Counted from the first letter of the stretch, positions 46,164-56,775 are shown. The stretch: DNA of 64,000 bases from Clostridiales bacterium (GCA_012735495.1 JAAYHD010000001.1:1-64000), one strand, 5' to 3'. The notes: generated by a model not told the origin, from the sequence alone. A program made the numbers and translations.

Positions 46164-46179
46164 TGTTTCACGTGAAACA
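46164..46179. promoter_or_regulatory. parS site 2
   Basis: A second perfect TGTTTCACGTGAAACA palindrome, again in AAA/TTT, stands between the DegU-like gene and parA, 1108 bases from the first site. The surrounding region 46004-46222 contains no gene. Confidence 0.97.
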
Positions 46180-46222
46180 TTTCCATACTTTTTTGCTTAT
46201 TATCTTATGTGCGCTTAATATA

Positions 46223-46876
46223 TCAGAAAATGTCAACCAGGTTGTTTTTTATGGCATATACCGCCGCCTGGGTCCTGTCCGATACGTTGATCTTTTTAAA
46301 TATGTTCGAAACATGATTCTTAACGGTTTTTTCGCTGATATTAAGTGTATATGCTATTTCCTTATTGAAAAGACCTTCGGCGAGAAGTTTAAGCACTTCG
46401 ATTTCCCTTCTTGTCAGCGGATCCTTTAATCTCTTTCCGCTTGTCGCCTTATCTTCCATTCGCCTTCTTAATAAAGGGGTTAATTCGGGCTGAATAAAAG
46501 TATTCCCTTCCGTTATTGCGAAGATGGCTTTTTTAAGAACCGTGGAGTCGGAATCCTTCAGAACATATCCTTCAACACCGATTTCTATGGCTCTCATTAG
46601 ATATTCAACTTCGTTATGTATGGTCAGTATCAAAATCTTTACATTGGTATTCTTTTCTCTCAAGCGCTGAAGTACCTGAAGCCCGTTCATATTGGGCATA
46701 TTAATGTCAAGCAAAAGAACATCCGTCTTTTCCTCATCCAAAGTGTCCAAGCATTCCCTTCCATTGCCGGCTTCCGCGTTTACCTTGATTTCACCGTCAA
46801 GCTCGAGTATTTGTTTAATGCCTTCTCTTACTATTGAATGATCATCTGCTATCATTACATTTATCGGTTTTTTCAT
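46223..46876 (-). CDS. NarL/DegU-family response regulator
   Basis: The 217-residue protein has a receiver domain (acidic pair D11-D12 and phosphoacceptor D57 in LLLDINMP) and a LuxR-type helix-turn-helix (LTRREIEVLKLLAEGLFNKEIA; ISEKTVKNHVSNIFKKI). It resembles DegU of Bacillus, which controls secreted enzymes and the transition state. Its kinase is directly upstream with a four-base overlap. The gene ends near parS site 2. Confidence 0.95.
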   Translation of the reverse strand: MKKPINVMIADDHSIVREGIKQILELDGEIKVNAEAGNGRECLDTLDEEKTDVLLLDINMPNMNGLQVLQRLREKNTNVKILILTIHNEVEYLMRAIEIGVEGYVLKDSDSTVLKKAIFAITEGNTFIQPELTPLLRRRMEDKATSGKRLKDPLTRREIEVLKLLAEGLFNKEIAYTLNISEKTVKNHVSNIFKKINVSDRTQAAVYAIKNNLVDIF

Positions 46877-47901
46877 TTTTGATCACTTTCGCTTTTTACT
46901 ATAGGCACTGAAATGGTTACAATTGTTCCTTTTTTTGTGGTTGATTGAATATTCATTGTCCCGGATAGAAGATTTACCCTTTCCTTCATAATCGATAATC
47001 CATATCCGGAGTAATCGGAAGCCAAGTTTTCCTTAACGCTGTTTAAATCAAAGCCCTTTCCGTCATCAGAAACCGAGGCTTTGATTTCATTTTCATAAAA
47101 CCTCAGGTCTATGTTAATGTTTTTTGCGTCCGAGTGCTTTATTGCATTGCTGCATGCTTCCTGGATAACTCTGAACAGAGACAGCTTAACTACTGGCGGT
47201 ATGACGTTAATCTCCCTGTTGTGAGTAAACTTTATTTTTATATCATGATTCATCATCAACTGGTTAATATACCTTTCAACAGTGGTTATCAATCCCAGGT
47301 CATCCAATGACATAGGCTTTAAATTATATATTATTTCCCGGATTTCATTTATGACCGCCTTTAAGGTGTTGGACATGGCATTAAGCTCCAGCTTTGCCCG
47401 GACCGTGTCCATGTCTATCAGCCTTAGGCAAAACTCACACTTGTGTATCAGGCTTGTAAGGTTTTGTACCGTTGAATCATGAAGATCCCTTGCAATTCTT
47501 TGCCTGTCCTGTTCCTGAAGCTCCAGAATGTTAATACCTATGCTTTGACTTGAATTTTCCTGATTTACAAGGATTCGTTCTATTTCCATCAGCTTGGAAA
47601 TCTGGGTTTCCAGCTTCTTTTCTTCTTCTTCCCTGTCCTTAATTATTTGCTTAATATTCTCTAATTCCTTATAATGCTCCTCTGTCAACAGCTTGCCGCT
47701 GTTGGGAGAGAAAAACGCCGTGCTTTGGTTTTCCTGCTGCGTTAATGTATGGATATATGCTTCTTTCTCATAAGCCTTGTCCATGTACTCTTTTTTCTTT
47801 TGTATACATTGCGCCAGTCTTTCTCCGTAGTCCCTGATAAGGTCTTTAACGAAAATCTTTAATTCATCGGTAATATCAGCCACTTTGTTTTTATATTTCA
47901 T
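46873..47901 (-). CDS. DegS-like cytoplasmic sensor histidine kinase
   Basis: The preferred ATG at 47901 follows GAAGGGAAGG; ATG at 47940 and a TTG upstream lack a ribosome site. The 342-residue protein has an N-terminal coiled-coil sensor region like DegS (ITDELKIFVKDLIRDYGERL), no membrane segment, the HisKA_3 motif ARDLHDSTVQNL, and a HATPase with DDGKGFD and SGYGLSIMKERV. Its gene overlaps the partner regulator. Input is probably cytoplasmic. Confidence 0.93.
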   Translation of the reverse strand: MKYKNKVADITDELKIFVKDLIRDYGERLAQCIQKKKEYMDKAYEKEAYIHTLTQQENQSTAFFSPNSGKLLTEEHYKELENIKQIIKDREEEEKKLETQISKLMEIERILVNQENSSQSIGINILELQEQDRQRIARDLHDSTVQNLTSLIHKCEFCLRLIDMDTVRAKLELNAMSNTLKAVINEIREIIYNLKPMSLDDLGLITTVERYINQLMMNHDIKIKFTHNREINVIPPVVKLSLFRVIQEACSNAIKHSDAKNINIDLRFYENEIKASVSDDGKGFDLNSVKENLASDYSGYGLSIMKERVNLLSGTMNIQSTTKKGTIVTISVPIVKSESDQK

Positions 47902-48039
47902 TACTGCCTTCCCTTCATTATCAGAATTATTTTCCTGCATGAAGAGCAAAAAATATCAAGCAGTCCCTTTCATATTTTATATTAATATAATATAACAAAT
48001 TTTTCTTTTTTTAAAGTCTTATTTTATAATAAATTAGTA

Positions 48040-48768
48040 TTATAACGGTTCTTTTGACGGTTTTCCGGCCGCCCTGGGGTATTTACCAGGGGTATTCTTT
48101 GTTTTCTCAATCATAATAAGAGCTCTCTTTATATCCGTATGGGGAATTTCAAACTCCTCGTTCTTCTTTACCGTACCTCCCAGCAGCTTTATGGCTCTTT
48201 CCGCCTCCATGATCTCTTCGGCTATGTTGCCGGACTTGTATGCTATGAAATATCCACCGACCTTTACAAATGGCAGGCAATATTCCGACAGCACGGACAG
48301 CTTGGCCACCGCTCTTGATACGCATATGTCAAAGGATTCCCTAAACTTAGGATCTCTTCCCAAATCCTCGGCTCTTGCGTGAACGGCTTTAATATCCCTT
48401 AGCTCAAGCATTTCTATAACCTCTTCAAGAAACTTAACTCTTTTGTTTAATGAATCCATGAGCACCATCTTAATGTCCGGAAATACAATCTTAAGCGGAA
48501 TTCCCGGTAGCCCCGCGCCGGAACCAAGGTCCAGGACGGTTTCATTCTTCGGTTCGAATACCTTAACTATAGCCAGGCTATCCGCAAAATGCTTGTACAG
48601 TACATCAGAAAATTCGGTAATTGCCGTCAGATTCATGACCTTGTTCTTTTCTATCATTAATTCATAATATTTCAAACGCTTATCAAGCTTGGCATCTTCA
48701 AGCCCGATATCAAGCTCCTCCAGGGTCTTTATGAAATTTTGAACGGCTTTGTTCCTGTCATTCTCCAT
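48040..48768 (-). CDS. rsmG: 16S rRNA (guanine(527)-N7)-methyltransferase
   Basis: RsmG methylates G527 of 16S rRNA. The 242-residue protein has the SAM motif [17 protein letters not shown] and [21 protein letters not shown], both characteristic. Its start overlaps the mnmG end by 11 bases. The last 20 residues are a Lys/Pro-rich tail, somewhat longer than usual. Confidence 0.97.
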   Translation of the reverse strand: MENDRNKAVQNFIKTLEELDIGLEDAKLDKRLKYYELMIEKNKVMNLTAITEFSDVLYKHFADSLAIVKVFEPKNETVLDLGSGAGLPGIPLKIVFPDIKMVLMDSLNKRVKFLEEVIEMLELRDIKAVHARAEDLGRDPKFRESFDICVSRAVAKLSVLSEYCLPFVKVGGYFIAYKSGNIAEEIMEAERAIKLLGGTVKKNEEFEIPHTDIKRALIMIEKTKNTPGKYPRAAGKPSKEPL

Positions 48769-50698
48769 CCTGATTTTCCCTTCCGGATAAATCCCCGTTT
48801 GTATTCGTTTCCTTTGTCTTTTTTGCGTTATGCTGCATCAGGTATACCATAAGAACGGATATGTCGGCTGGATTTACCCCCGATATTCTTGATGCCTGCC
48901 CGATGGACAATGGCCTGAATTTCTGAAGCTTCTGCCTTGCCTCCAGCCTTAATCCGGATATGGCATTATAATCCATGTCTTCCGGAAGCCTCTTGTTTTC
49001 CATCTTTTTAAACTGCTCTATCTGCCTTTGCTGCCTCTCTATATAACCTTCATATTTCAAATTAATATTAATCTGCTCTATTACATCCTCAGGCAGCGGT
49101 TTTCTTTCCGGATCAATGCTTTCAAGTACTTCGTAGCTTAACTCGGGCCTTCTGATTAAGTCCGCCAACGTTGATGCCGTGGCAAGAGGTGAGCTTCCAA
49201 GGCTTATCAGCAATTCCTGCGCTTCCCTGTTTGCCCCTATTACGGTTTTCTTAAGCCTTTGAATTTCTTCCTCTATGCATTTTTCCTTGTACAAAACGGC
49301 CTGATACCTGTCCTCGTCAATTAGCCCCACCTTGTATCCAATTTTTGTAAGCCTTAGGTCGGCATTATCCTGCCTGAGAATAAGCCTGTACTCCGAACGG
49401 GACGTCATCATGCGGTATGGCTCTTTTGTCTCTTTTGTAATAAGGTCGTCAATCAGCACTCCGATATAGGCCTGGGAACGGTCTATTATTACCGGCTCCC
49501 TGCCAAGAAGCTTCATGGCGGCATTTATGCCGGCAATGATTCCCTGGGCCGCCGCTTCTTCGTATCCGGAGCTTCCGTTGATCTGACCTGCAAAGAATAA
49601 TCCGTCAATATTCCTGATCTCAAGAGTCGGCTTAAGTTGTGACGGGTTAATGCAGTCATACTCGATGGCATAAGCATTTCTTACTATATGCGCGTTTTCC
49701 AGTCCCGGCACGGACCTGTACATCCTTACCTGGACATCCTCTGGAAGGGAACTGGACATGCCGGATATATACATCTCATTCGTATATAATCCTTCCGGTT
49801 CAATAAACACCTGGTGGCGGTCCTTGTCGGCAAACTTTACGACCTTGTCTTCTATTGAAGGACAGTACCTTGTACCCGTTCCCTTGATTTCTCCGCTGAA
49901 AAGCGGGGATCTGTGCAGGTTTTCGCGGATTATCTCATGGGTTTCGGGAGTGGTGTATGTCAGCCAGCAGGAGACCTGTTCCCGTTTTAAATCCTCCGGT
50001 TTGTTGGTGAAGGAGAAGGGCACTATCTTTTCGTCGCCCTTTTGCTCTATCAATTTGCTGAAATCGATGGTTCTTTTATCAATTCTTGCGGGAGTTCCTG
50101 TCTTGAATCTGAACAGCTCAATACCCAGCCTTCTTAAGGCATCTGACAGGTATACGGCTGCCGAAAGGCCGTTGGGCCCCGTCTTGTGTACGGTTTCACC
50201 ATAGATGCATCTGGCGTTAAGATAAGTTCCGGTACATATTATTACCGCCCTGCAAGGATATATTGATCCTGAATAGGTTTTAACGCCTTTTATCTTTCCG
50301 TCTTCAACCAATATATCAACTATCTCAGCCTGCCTTGGTGTCAGATTGGGCGTATTTTCAAGAACCTTTCTCATGCTGTCGGAATAGGCCTTTTTGTCCG
50401 CTTGTGCCCTAAGGGAATGAACGGCCGGTCCCTTCGACATATTGAGCATCCTGGATTGTATGAAGGTTCTGTCTATGTTTTTGCCCATTTCTCCGCCAAG
50501 CGCATCTATCTCCCTTACCAGGTGCCCTTTTGAGGTTCCCCCTATGTTCGGATTACAGGGCATCATGGCTATGCTGTCCATGGAAACCGTAAAAATAATG
50601 GTTTTTAGGGACAGCCTCGCAGCGGCAAGGGCCGCCTCACAGCCCGCATGTCCTGCTCCTATAACCGCTACGTCATATTCTTCATATATAAATGACAT
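48758..50698 (-). CDS. mnmG: tRNA uridine 5-carboxymethylaminomethyl modification enzyme MnmG (GidA)
   Basis: MnmG, with MnmE, modifies U34 of certain tRNAs. The ATG at 50698 (AAAGGG upstream) gives 646 residues; the longer frame is noncoding. The FAD site [20 protein letters not shown] is near the start, and [22 protein letters not shown] and the C-terminal GIDPADISVL-like region ([15 protein letters not shown]) are intact. mnmE is directly upstream with about 46 bases between them. Confidence 0.98.
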   Translation of the reverse strand: MSFIYEEYDVAVIGAGHAGCEAALAAARLSLKTIIFTVSMDSIAMMPCNPNIGGTSKGHLVREIDALGGEMGKNIDRTFIQSRMLNMSKGPAVHSLRAQADKKAYSDSMRKVLENTPNLTPRQAEIVDILVEDGKIKGVKTYSGSIYPCRAVIICTGTYLNARCIYGETVHKTGPNGLSAAVYLSDALRRLGIELFRFKTGTPARIDKRTIDFSKLIEQKGDEKIVPFSFTNKPEDLKREQVSCWLTYTTPETHEIIRENLHRSPLFSGEIKGTGTRYCPSIEDKVVKFADKDRHQVFIEPEGLYTNEMYISGMSSSLPEDVQVRMYRSVPGLENAHIVRNAYAIEYDCINPSQLKPTLEIRNIDGLFFAGQINGSSGYEEAAAQGIIAGINAAMKLLGREPVIIDRSQAYIGVLIDDLITKETKEPYRMMTSRSEYRLILRQDNADLRLTKIGYKVGLIDEDRYQAVLYKEKCIEEEIQRLKKTVIGANREAQELLISLGSSPLATASTLADLIRRPELSYEVLESIDPERKPLPEDVIEQININLKYEGYIERQQRQIEQFKKMENKRLPEDMDYNAISGLRLEARQKLQKFRPLSIGQASRISGVNPADISVLMVYLMQHNAKKTKETNTNGDLSGRENQDGE

Positions 50699-50744
50699 TT
50701 TTATCCATGCCCTTTCTATTGTTTGCAAAATCCTTGCATGAGGT

Positions 50745-52124
50745 TTATTTGCCCATGCAGAACTCTGCAAATATCATGTTTATAAGATCTTCTCCTGCAT
50801 TCTCGCCAATAATCCTGCCAAGCTCTTCATAAGCATTCATTAAATCAATCGTGTATAAATCCTCCGGCATGCCGCCTTCTATGCTTTCTTTTACCATATT
50901 GAGCGCTTCAAGCGCATTCTTAAATGCTTCCACATGCCTCTCGCTGGTTATAAATATTTCTTCGCTTTGTGTTATATTTTCCTGAAAGAACATCTCCATT
51001 ATCATTTTTTCCAACTCATCTACCCCTTTTCTTTCGGTAAATGATGTGCTGATAATGGGATGGTTCGTTTTTTTTCTTATGTCGTCCATGGTAATCCTTG
51101 GTTCAAGATCGCTTTTGTTCAGAAGCAAAATGGCTTTCTTATCCTCAATCAGGGAAAGGATGCTTTCATCATTCTCATCAATGGGAGTTGAAGAATCCAG
51201 GACGTATATGACTAGATCAGCCTCCCTTGCCATCCTAACCGCTTTTTCTATGCCGATTTTCTCAACTGCGTCGTCGGTTTTCCGTATGCCTGCCGTGTCT
51301 ATGATTTTTAAGGTTATATTGTTTTCAAGCACAATGGTTTCTTCCAGCGTATCCCTTGTTGTTCCGGCAATGTCCGTTACTATCGCACGGTCTTCACGGA
51401 CAAGCAAATTCATAAGGCTTGATTTGCCCACGTTGGGCTTGCCTAATATGACTGTTTTAATTCCTTCCTTTATCAGCTTTCCGCTTCTTGACCCTGTAAT
51501 CAGTCTTTCAATAATCTTACAGTACTTTTCCACATGTTCGTGCAACTCCCGTGAAAAGCCATCCAGGCTTATATGCTCGGGATCGTCAATAGCGGCTTCA
51601 ATATATGCCGTATCTCTCAACAGGTTATCCCTTAGGCCTTTAATAATTTCAAGCTCCTGGCCTCTTAGCTGCTTCAGCGAATTCTTCAGCGCAATTTCAT
51701 TCCCGGCATTTATTATATCACAGACCGCTTCCGCTTGGGACAAGTCTATCCTGCCATTTAGAAAAGCTCTTTTCGTAAATTCTCCCGGCTCAGCCAGCCT
51801 TGCTCCGTTCCGCAGCACCAGCTCCAGAATTTTTCTTGTGACGGTTATACCGCCATGGCAATTTATCTCCGCCACATCTTCCCTCGTATAAGTATTAGGG
51901 GCCTTCATAATTGAAACCATTACTTCGTCGATTATTTCTTCGCCGTCAGCAATAAAACCATAATGTATTGTATGGCTTTTTTTCTTTGACAGCTGCTTTT
52001 TGCCGCTTTTTGGCCGGTATATCCGATCGATGATGTTAAACGCCTCATCACCGCTTATTCTTATTATACCGATTCCTCCTCTTCCCATGGCGGTGGCAAT
52101 GGCAGCAATTGTATCAGTTTTCAT
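50745..52124 (-). CDS. mnmE: tRNA modification GTPase MnmE (TrmE)
   Basis: The 459-residue protein has the N-terminal folate-binding domain ([21 protein letters not shown]), a G domain with [36 protein letters not shown] and NKSD, and the C-terminal FCMGK, matching the usual FCIGK. It forms the MnmEG complex with the next gene. GGAGGG precedes the ATG. Confidence 0.98.
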   Translation of the reverse strand: MKTDTIAAIATAMGRGGIGIIRISGDEAFNIIDRIYRPKSGKKQLSKKKSHTIHYGFIADGEEIIDEVMVSIMKAPNTYTREDVAEINCHGGITVTRKILELVLRNGARLAEPGEFTKRAFLNGRIDLSQAEAVCDIINAGNEIALKNSLKQLRGQELEIIKGLRDNLLRDTAYIEAAIDDPEHISLDGFSRELHEHVEKYCKIIERLITGSRSGKLIKEGIKTVILGKPNVGKSSLMNLLVREDRAIVTDIAGTTRDTLEETIVLENNITLKIIDTAGIRKTDDAVEKIGIEKAVRMAREADLVIYVLDSSTPIDENDESILSLIEDKKAILLLNKSDLEPRITMDDIRKKTNHPIISTSFTERKGVDELEKMIMEMFFQENITQSEEIFITSERHVEAFKNALEALNMVKESIEGGMPEDLYTIDLMNAYEELGRIIGENAGEDLINMIFAEFCMGK

Positions 52125-52213
52125 TAGACCCTCCTTTTCTTAACTTCAATACACCGGAATAAGAACTGCGTTCTCATTCCGGTGTTTCTGGTCCATTTCT
52201 ATGTGTTTTGCAG

Positions 52214-54130
52214 TTATTTCTGGCTTTCCTTTGACTTGCTCTCTTTATATTTCTCGTAATCCTTCCTGTAGTCCCTGCTGTAGTGTCTTGAATAATCCTT
52301 TCCATGCTTTCCGGACTTGCCGTCACGGCTGGATCTCTTGTAATTTATTACAACCTTGCGGTAAGGCTCTTCCCCTTCCGAATAAGTCTCCACATACATA
52401 TCATTCTGCAATGCGGAATGAATAATTCTTCTCTCATACGGATTCATCGGCTCCAGTGTAATTGAGCTTCTGTTTTTCTTTACTTTGCTGGCTATGTTTT
52501 TTGCAAGATTTTCAAGGGTCTCCTTGCGTCTGGCCCTGTAGTTTTCTGTATCCAGCTTGACCTTGACGTAATCTTCCCTATTCTTGTTTACAACCAGGCT
52601 TACCAGGTATTGAAGAGAATCCAGGGTTTGTCCTCTTTTTCCAATAAGGACGCCCATGTCGTCTCCGTTGATGTTTATCTCTAGCATGTCATTCTCTTTA
52701 TTAAAGATGATATCCATATCCGCATTAACATTCATTGCGTAGAATACCTTCTCCAGAAAGCTTCTGGCCTCTTCCTCCACGCTTTTCTTTAATCTGACCT
52801 TTATTATTGCCGGCTTGCTGAAAATGCCTAAAAAACCGGAGGATTCCTTCTCAATTATTTCATATTCCAGGTTGTCTGCCGTTGTACCTAATTCAAGCAT
52901 GGCATTGGTTAATGCCTCGTCAACCGTTTTCGCGGAAAATTCTTTCCAATCCATCATTTCCCCCCCCTTTTCAATGTTCCTGTTTTTTAAAATATTCGCT
53001 ATTTCGGATATGCTTTTCGGACTGTAGGAAGAGGTGTCATTATCCGTTTCGTTTTCTTCTTCGTCTTTCTTTACAGGTACAGTGGTATCTGAAACGCTTT
53101 CCAACGTTTTAGTCTGTTTTCTTGCCAACTCCTGTATTGAGCCCGGCTTTGCCGATTTTTTTCTTTTTCTTTCGGCTTTCTTGCGGTTCTGCTCGATAAG
53201 TTCTTCAATATCAACGCGGTCCAGGTATTTGTTTACAAAGAACTGCTGGATTATAGAGAACAAACTGTTAGCTATCCAGTATAAACCAACACCTATGGGG
53301 AGCATCAAGCAGAAAAATCCCGACATTATCGGCATAACAACATTCATTGACGACATGGGATTCGGTGTGTCCGTCTTTTTATCGGTCTTTACGGTCATCT
53401 GCTTGCCCTGAATATACTGCAGCGCCATTGATATCAATGGAATCAGCACGGAGAACGAATTCCACCTGGGTGTATTTGTTATGCTGAGGCCAAAGAAATT
53501 ATTTACCTTCATTATGCTTTCAATGGCCGCGTTTGCTGACTCTCCGAGTCCCTTGCTCATCAGCATGTTCCATTGACCGGTATTAAATACCGCCAATGTC
53601 CGGATTACCTGGTCGACCGTCTCCAGCGTCAGCTTTTCAAAATTTGCGACAATGTCGGATAGTATACCGGTACCGGCAGACATTATTTCATTGGCCACAA
53701 CCGCATAGGGTTCCCTGACAAGGTTAACGTAATCGGGGATATTATTTATAACCCTGTACAGCGCAAACATAATAGGCAAGGTTATCAGCAATGGCAAGCA
53801 CCCGGAGGTCGGGCTTGTCCCGTATTTCTGATAAACCGCCTGTGTTTCCGCCTGTTGTTTTCTAAGAGAAGCCTCGTCCTTTTTTCCCTTGTACTTTTCC
53901 TGAATTTTCTGTATTTCCGGTGCAATCCTCGACTGCAGCCTGGAAAATTTCTGCTGTTTGATTGTTAATGGAAACATTAATGTCTTTACGATAAACGTAA
54001 ATACAAAAATGGATAATGCTATGTTTTGTACGCCAATCCAATGAAAGATTGTATAAATCAGATTCATTATCCAGCCCAGCACATAGGCTATGGGATTTAA
54101 TATATTACCTAGCAAAAATATCGATTCCAA
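52214..54130 (-). CDS. YidC insertase read as a fusion with Jag (KhpB) RNA-binding protein
   Basis: One continuous frame of 638 residues contains two proteins that are normally separate. Residues about 1-390 are YidC: five membrane segments, TPIMKQQ-like region MFPLTIKQQKFSRLQ, and TSPTSGCLPLLITLPI. YidC inserts membrane proteins. Residues about 392-638 are Jag: N-terminal Jag domain (MDWKEFSAKTVDEALTNAM), KH domain (INGDDMGVLIGKRGQTLDSLQ) and R3H domain (PMNPYERRIIHSAL), ending in a basic tail. The junction is a G8 tract (52960-52967) that also serves as the ribosome site for an ATG at 52957. With G7 the yidC frame would end at TGA in an ATGA overlap with jag. Fusion, slippage or base-calling error must be distinguished. 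Confidence 0.85.
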   Translation of the reverse strand: MESIFLLGNILNPIAYVLGWIMNLIYTIFHWIGVQNIALSIFVFTFIVKTLMFPLTIKQQKFSRLQSRIAPEIQKIQEKYKGKKDEASLRKQQAETQAVYQKYGTSPTSGCLPLLITLPIMFALYRVINNIPDYVNLVREPYAVVANEIMSAGTGILSDIVANFEKLTLETVDQVIRTLAVFNTGQWNMLMSKGLGESANAAIESIMKVNNFFGLSITNTPRWNSFSVLIPLISMALQYIQGKQMTVKTDKKTDTPNPMSSMNVVMPIMSGFFCLMLPIGVGLYWIANSLFSIIQQFFVNKYLDRVDIEELIEQNRKKAERKRKKSAKPGSIQELARKQTKTLESVSDTTVPVKKDEEENETDNDTSSYSPKSISEIANILKNRNIEKGGEMMDWKEFSAKTVDEALTNAMLELGTTADNLEYEIIEKESSGFLGIFSKPAIIKVRLKKSVEEEARSFLEKVFYAMNVNADMDIIFNKENDMLEININGDDMGVLIGKRGQTLDSLQYLVSLVVNKNREDYVKVKLDTENYRARRKETLENLAKNIASKVKKNRSSITLEPMNPYERRIIHSALQNDMYVETYSEGEEPYRKVVINYKRSSRDGKSGKHGKDYSRHYSRDYRKDYEKYKESKSKESQK

Positions 54131-54170
54131 TTGTAATCCTCCTTGGGACTATTAGTAATAACCCTTGTTA

Positions 54171-54386
54171 TCAAGGCACCGGGTCATATCCACCGTTATG
54201 AAAAGGATGACATCTTAAAATCCGCCTGGCTGCCAAATAACATCCTTTTAATGCGCCGTGCTTTTCTATTGCTTCCTTGGCATAAGAAGAGCAGGTCGGA
54301 TAGTATATGCAGCTAGACCTTCTTTTAAGAGGAGATATGAATTTCTGATATAAATTTATTATAGATATCAACGCTTTGCTTATCAC
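54171..54386 (-). CDS. yidD: Membrane protein insertion efficiency factor YidD
   Basis: The 71-residue protein starts with GTG at 54386, three bases after rnpA. It has the YidD pattern [23 protein letters not shown], and the [17 protein letters not shown] ending. It assists YidC in the membrane. It lies between rnpA and yidC, as in nearly all bacteria. Confidence 0.96.
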   Translation of the reverse strand: MISKALISIINLYQKFISPLKRRSSCIYYPTCSSYAKEAIEKHGALKGCYLAARRILRCHPFHNGGYDPVP

Positions 54387-54389
54387 GTT

Positions 54390-54764
54390 CTATTCCTTTT
54401 CCTTATACGAACCGTTGGACATTTCTTGTTTTATCAATATACCGTGAAGCTTCATAAGGTGTAATAATGACTCTTCGATTTCCCTGTAAGTTTTTCCCTT
54501 GGCACCTGTTCTTGCGACAACTACTATGTCCAAGCCTTCTAAAATCCTGTCTTCGTTCAAACGATAGCTTTCTCTTATCAACCGGGTTATCCTGTGCCGT
54601 ATGACACTGTTTCCTGTTTTTTTGCTGACGGATATTCCAAGCCTGTTTTTTCCTGTATGGTTTTTTCTCATATACATAACAAGGTTTTTGTTTGCATATG
54701 ACTTGCCGGTACTATAGATTTCCCTGAATTCTTCGTTTTTTTTGATAGATTCCGTTTTCTTCAT
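54390..54764 (-). CDS. rnpA: Ribonuclease P protein component
   Basis: RnpA binds the RNase P RNA for tRNA 5' processing. The 124-residue protein is small and basic, with the RNR-type motif here VIRHRITRLIRESYR, and RLGISVSKKTGNSV. It lies after rpmH and before yidD, the standard order. The C-terminus has a short extra extension. Confidence 0.96.
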   Translation of the reverse strand: MKKTESIKKNEEFREIYSTGKSYANKNLVMYMRKNHTGKNRLGISVSKKTGNSVIRHRITRLIRESYRLNEDRILEGLDIVVVARTGAKGKTYREIEESLLHLMKLHGILIKQEMSNGSYKEKE

Positions 54765-54861
54765 CTTTCCGCAGCCATCATCTAAACATTACAAACAACT
54801 GGTTACTTCTTCCTTTTCTTTATAGAAGAAAAGGTCACAAATATGCGACCCGGAATGATTA

Positions 54862-54996
54862 CTAAACAGTAAGCTTCTTTCTTCCTTTTGCCCTTCTTGC
54901 GGCAAGTACCTTTCTTCCTCCTGCCGTTCTCATTCTTGCTCTAAAGCCATGTACTCTATAACGGGGCTTGTTTTTCGGTTGAAATGTCATTTTCAT
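54862..54996 (-). CDS. rpmH: 50S ribosomal protein L34
   Basis: The 44-residue protein starts at ATG 54996 behind AAAGGAGG. Its sequence ([20 protein letters not shown], then [20 protein letters not shown]) is a typical, very basic L34. It is the first gene of the leftward origin operon and has a consensus promoter at 55079-55107. Confidence 0.98.
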   Translation of the reverse strand: MKMTFQPKNKPRYRVHGFRARMRTAGGRKVLAARRAKGRKKLTV

Positions 54997-55293
54997 AGCT
55001 TCGCACCTCCTTTTTTTATGTACCGGCGCTTCGATTCAAGCGAATTAAGTATTTCTTCAATTTTGGAATATCACGTCTATTATATTCTCTATCGAACTTT
55101 ACGTCAAGTGGTTATTTTTCCTGCAATTCTTATCAACAACTACACATTCTGTACCTGTTTCTACCTTATATATATATCATGCAAAAAAATGTGGATAAGT
55201 TGTTCGTAAAACTGCCCAGAGGCAGAATAACCATTGAAAATTTTAAAAAATTGTTATAATATATATGTATGTGAGTTACAATGGAGGCTATTG
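54997..55293. other. Origin-linked intergenic region between rpmH and dnaA
   Basis: This gap holds the rpmH promoter, one perfect DnaA box TGTGGATAA (55190-55198, TTATCCACA on the other strand), one near match TTATCAACA (55130-55138), and A+T-rich stretches (55165-55180; 55240-55268). A TATAAT at 55256-55261 may be part of the dnaA promoter, though its -35 TTGAAA is only 15 bases away. It is the left part of a two-part origin. Confidence 0.7.
55079..55107 (-). promoter_or_regulatory. Promoter of the rpmH operon
   Basis: On the minus strand TTGACG (55107-55102), 17 bases and TATAAT (55084-55079) lie about 80 bases before rpmH. A small CGCTT/AAGCG hairpin lies in the leader. Confidence 0.75.
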
Positions 55294-56643
55294 ATGAAAG
55301 AGATAATTGAATCTAAATGGGATGAAATTTTACAGTATATGATAACTGAATACAGCATTACCGAAGTGTCATATAATACCTGGTTAAAGCCCCTGAAAGT
55401 ATATGATGTAACAGATAATGTAATTACCATTTTGATAAACGATGAACGGATCGGGCCTCCCAGCTTGAATGTAATTCGTAACAAATACGAGATTCTTCTT
55501 AAGGTATCAATTGAAGAAATACTGAATACGCCTTATGACATCAATTTTGTACTTGCAAGCCAACTGGATTCAATGGACAGTAAAAAGGTATCTTCATCCA
55601 GGAAAAATTATCAGATGCCTTCTTTTTTAAACTCAAGATATACCTTTGATACCTTTGTTGTCGGAGGAAACAATGAATTTGCCAGGGCGGCAGCGCTTGC
55701 CGTTGCGGAAAACCCGGGGGAAATATACAATCCTCTTTTCATATACGGAGGTGTCGGACTGGGTAAAACACACCTGATGCACTCGATAGCTCATTTTGTT
55801 CTTTCCCAGAATCCGGAAACCAAGGTTTTATATGTTACAAGTGAAAAATTTACCAATGAGCTGATAGATGCCATTCAAAAGAAAACCACAGCCCAGTTCA
55901 GGGAAAAGTATCGCAGCATAGATATTCTTTTAATAGATGACATTCAATTCATTATTGGAAAAGAAAGTACCCAGGAGGAGTTCTTCCACACATTTAATAC
56001 TCTCCACGAAGCCAAGAAACAAATAATCATATCCAGTGACCGGCCTCCCAAGGAGATGCTTACCTTGGAGGACAGGCTTCGTTCGCGCTTTGAACACGGC
56101 CTAATGGCTGATATTCAGCCACCCGATTATGAAACAAGGATGGCCATTCTTAAAAAGAAGGAAGAACTGGACGGATTAAGCATAGATGAAGAGGTTCTAA
56201 GCTATATTGCTTCAAATATCAAGTCAAACATCCGGGAGCTTGAAGGAGCCCTGACAAAAATTGTTGCTTATTCCCGCCTGAAAAAAAAGAAGCTTAACCT
56301 TGCTCTTGCGGAGATGGCATTAAAGGATATTATTTCTCCTAATGAAAAGAAGGTCATTACAACGGACCTGATTGTGGAAGTTGTGGCGGAGCACTATAAT
56401 ATTCAGCCTTCCGACATATATTCCAAGAACAAGAGCAGGAATGTTTCTTATCCTCGCCAGATAGCCATGTATCTTTGCAGAAAACTTACCGACGCCTCTG
56501 TCACAGATATAGGCAAGGCATTGGGCAACAGGGATCATTCCACCGTTCTTCACGGGTTTGAAAAAATAGCAAAAGACATGGAAAAGGATGCCTCTTTACA
56601 TAATACGATAGATGTGCTTATTAAAAAGATAAATCCGGATTAA
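55294..56643 (+). CDS. dnaA: Replication initiator DnaA
   Basis: DnaA opens the origin. The ATG at 55294 follows ATGGAGGC; the open frame upstream is noncoding. The 449-residue protein has domain I (about 1-85), a short linker, the AAA+ domain with Walker A GGVGLGKT (152-159) and Walker B ILLIDDIQF, and the C-terminal DNA-binding domain with GNRDHSTVLHG. It is the first gene of the rightward origin run. Confidence 0.98.
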   Translation: MKEIIESKWDEILQYMITEYSITEVSYNTWLKPLKVYDVTDNVITILINDERIGPPSLNVIRNKYEILLKVSIEEILNTPYDINFVLASQLDSMDSKKVSSSRKNYQMPSFLNSRYTFDTFVVGGNNEFARAAALAVAENPGEIYNPLFIYGGVGLGKTHLMHSIAHFVLSQNPETKVLYVTSEKFTNELIDAIQKKTTAQFREKYRSIDILLIDDIQFIIGKESTQEEFFHTFNTLHEAKKQIIISSDRPPKEMLTLEDRLRSRFEHGLMADIQPPDYETRMAILKKKEELDGLSIDEEVLSYIASNIKSNIRELEGALTKIVAYSRLKKKKLNLALAEMALKDIISPNEKKVITTDLIVEVVAEHYNIQPSDIYSKNKSRNVSYPRQIAMYLCRKLTDASVTDIGKALGNRDHSTVLHGFEKIAKDMEKDASLHNTIDVLIKKINPD

Positions 56644-56656
56644 TATGATGACAATA

Positions 56657-56687
56657 TGTTGATAAAAGGTTGATAATCGGTTGATAT
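56657..56687 (+). repeat. Three phased DnaA-box-like 9-mers
   Basis: TGTTGATAA, GGTTGATAA and GGTTGATAT repeat every 11 bases in the same direction just after the dnaA stop. Each differs from the reverse DnaA box TGTGGATAA by one to three bases. One face of the helix would be shared by neighbouring sites. Confidence 0.6.
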
Positions 56688-56733
56688 CCTGTTCATTTTT
56701 ATCAGCATCGAATTTTATCTTTCTTAATTGTTA

Positions 56734-56775
56734 AAATAACATATCCTTCTTTCCACATGAAAGAATATGTTATTT
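56734..56775. repeat. Inverted repeat between dnaA and dnaN
   Basis: AAATAACATAT (56734-56744) pairs with ATATGTTATTT (56765-56775), and TCTTTC with GAAAGA inside, with a three-base bulge and a five-base loop. No T run follows, so its role as terminator is doubtful; it may act in the origin or in messenger processing. Confidence 0.6.

Noticed and set aside
51046..51891. Long plus-strand open frame of 281 codons opposite mnmE
   Set aside because: It is the complement of a well conserved gene, lacks a ribosome site and has Ser/Leu-rich shadow composition.
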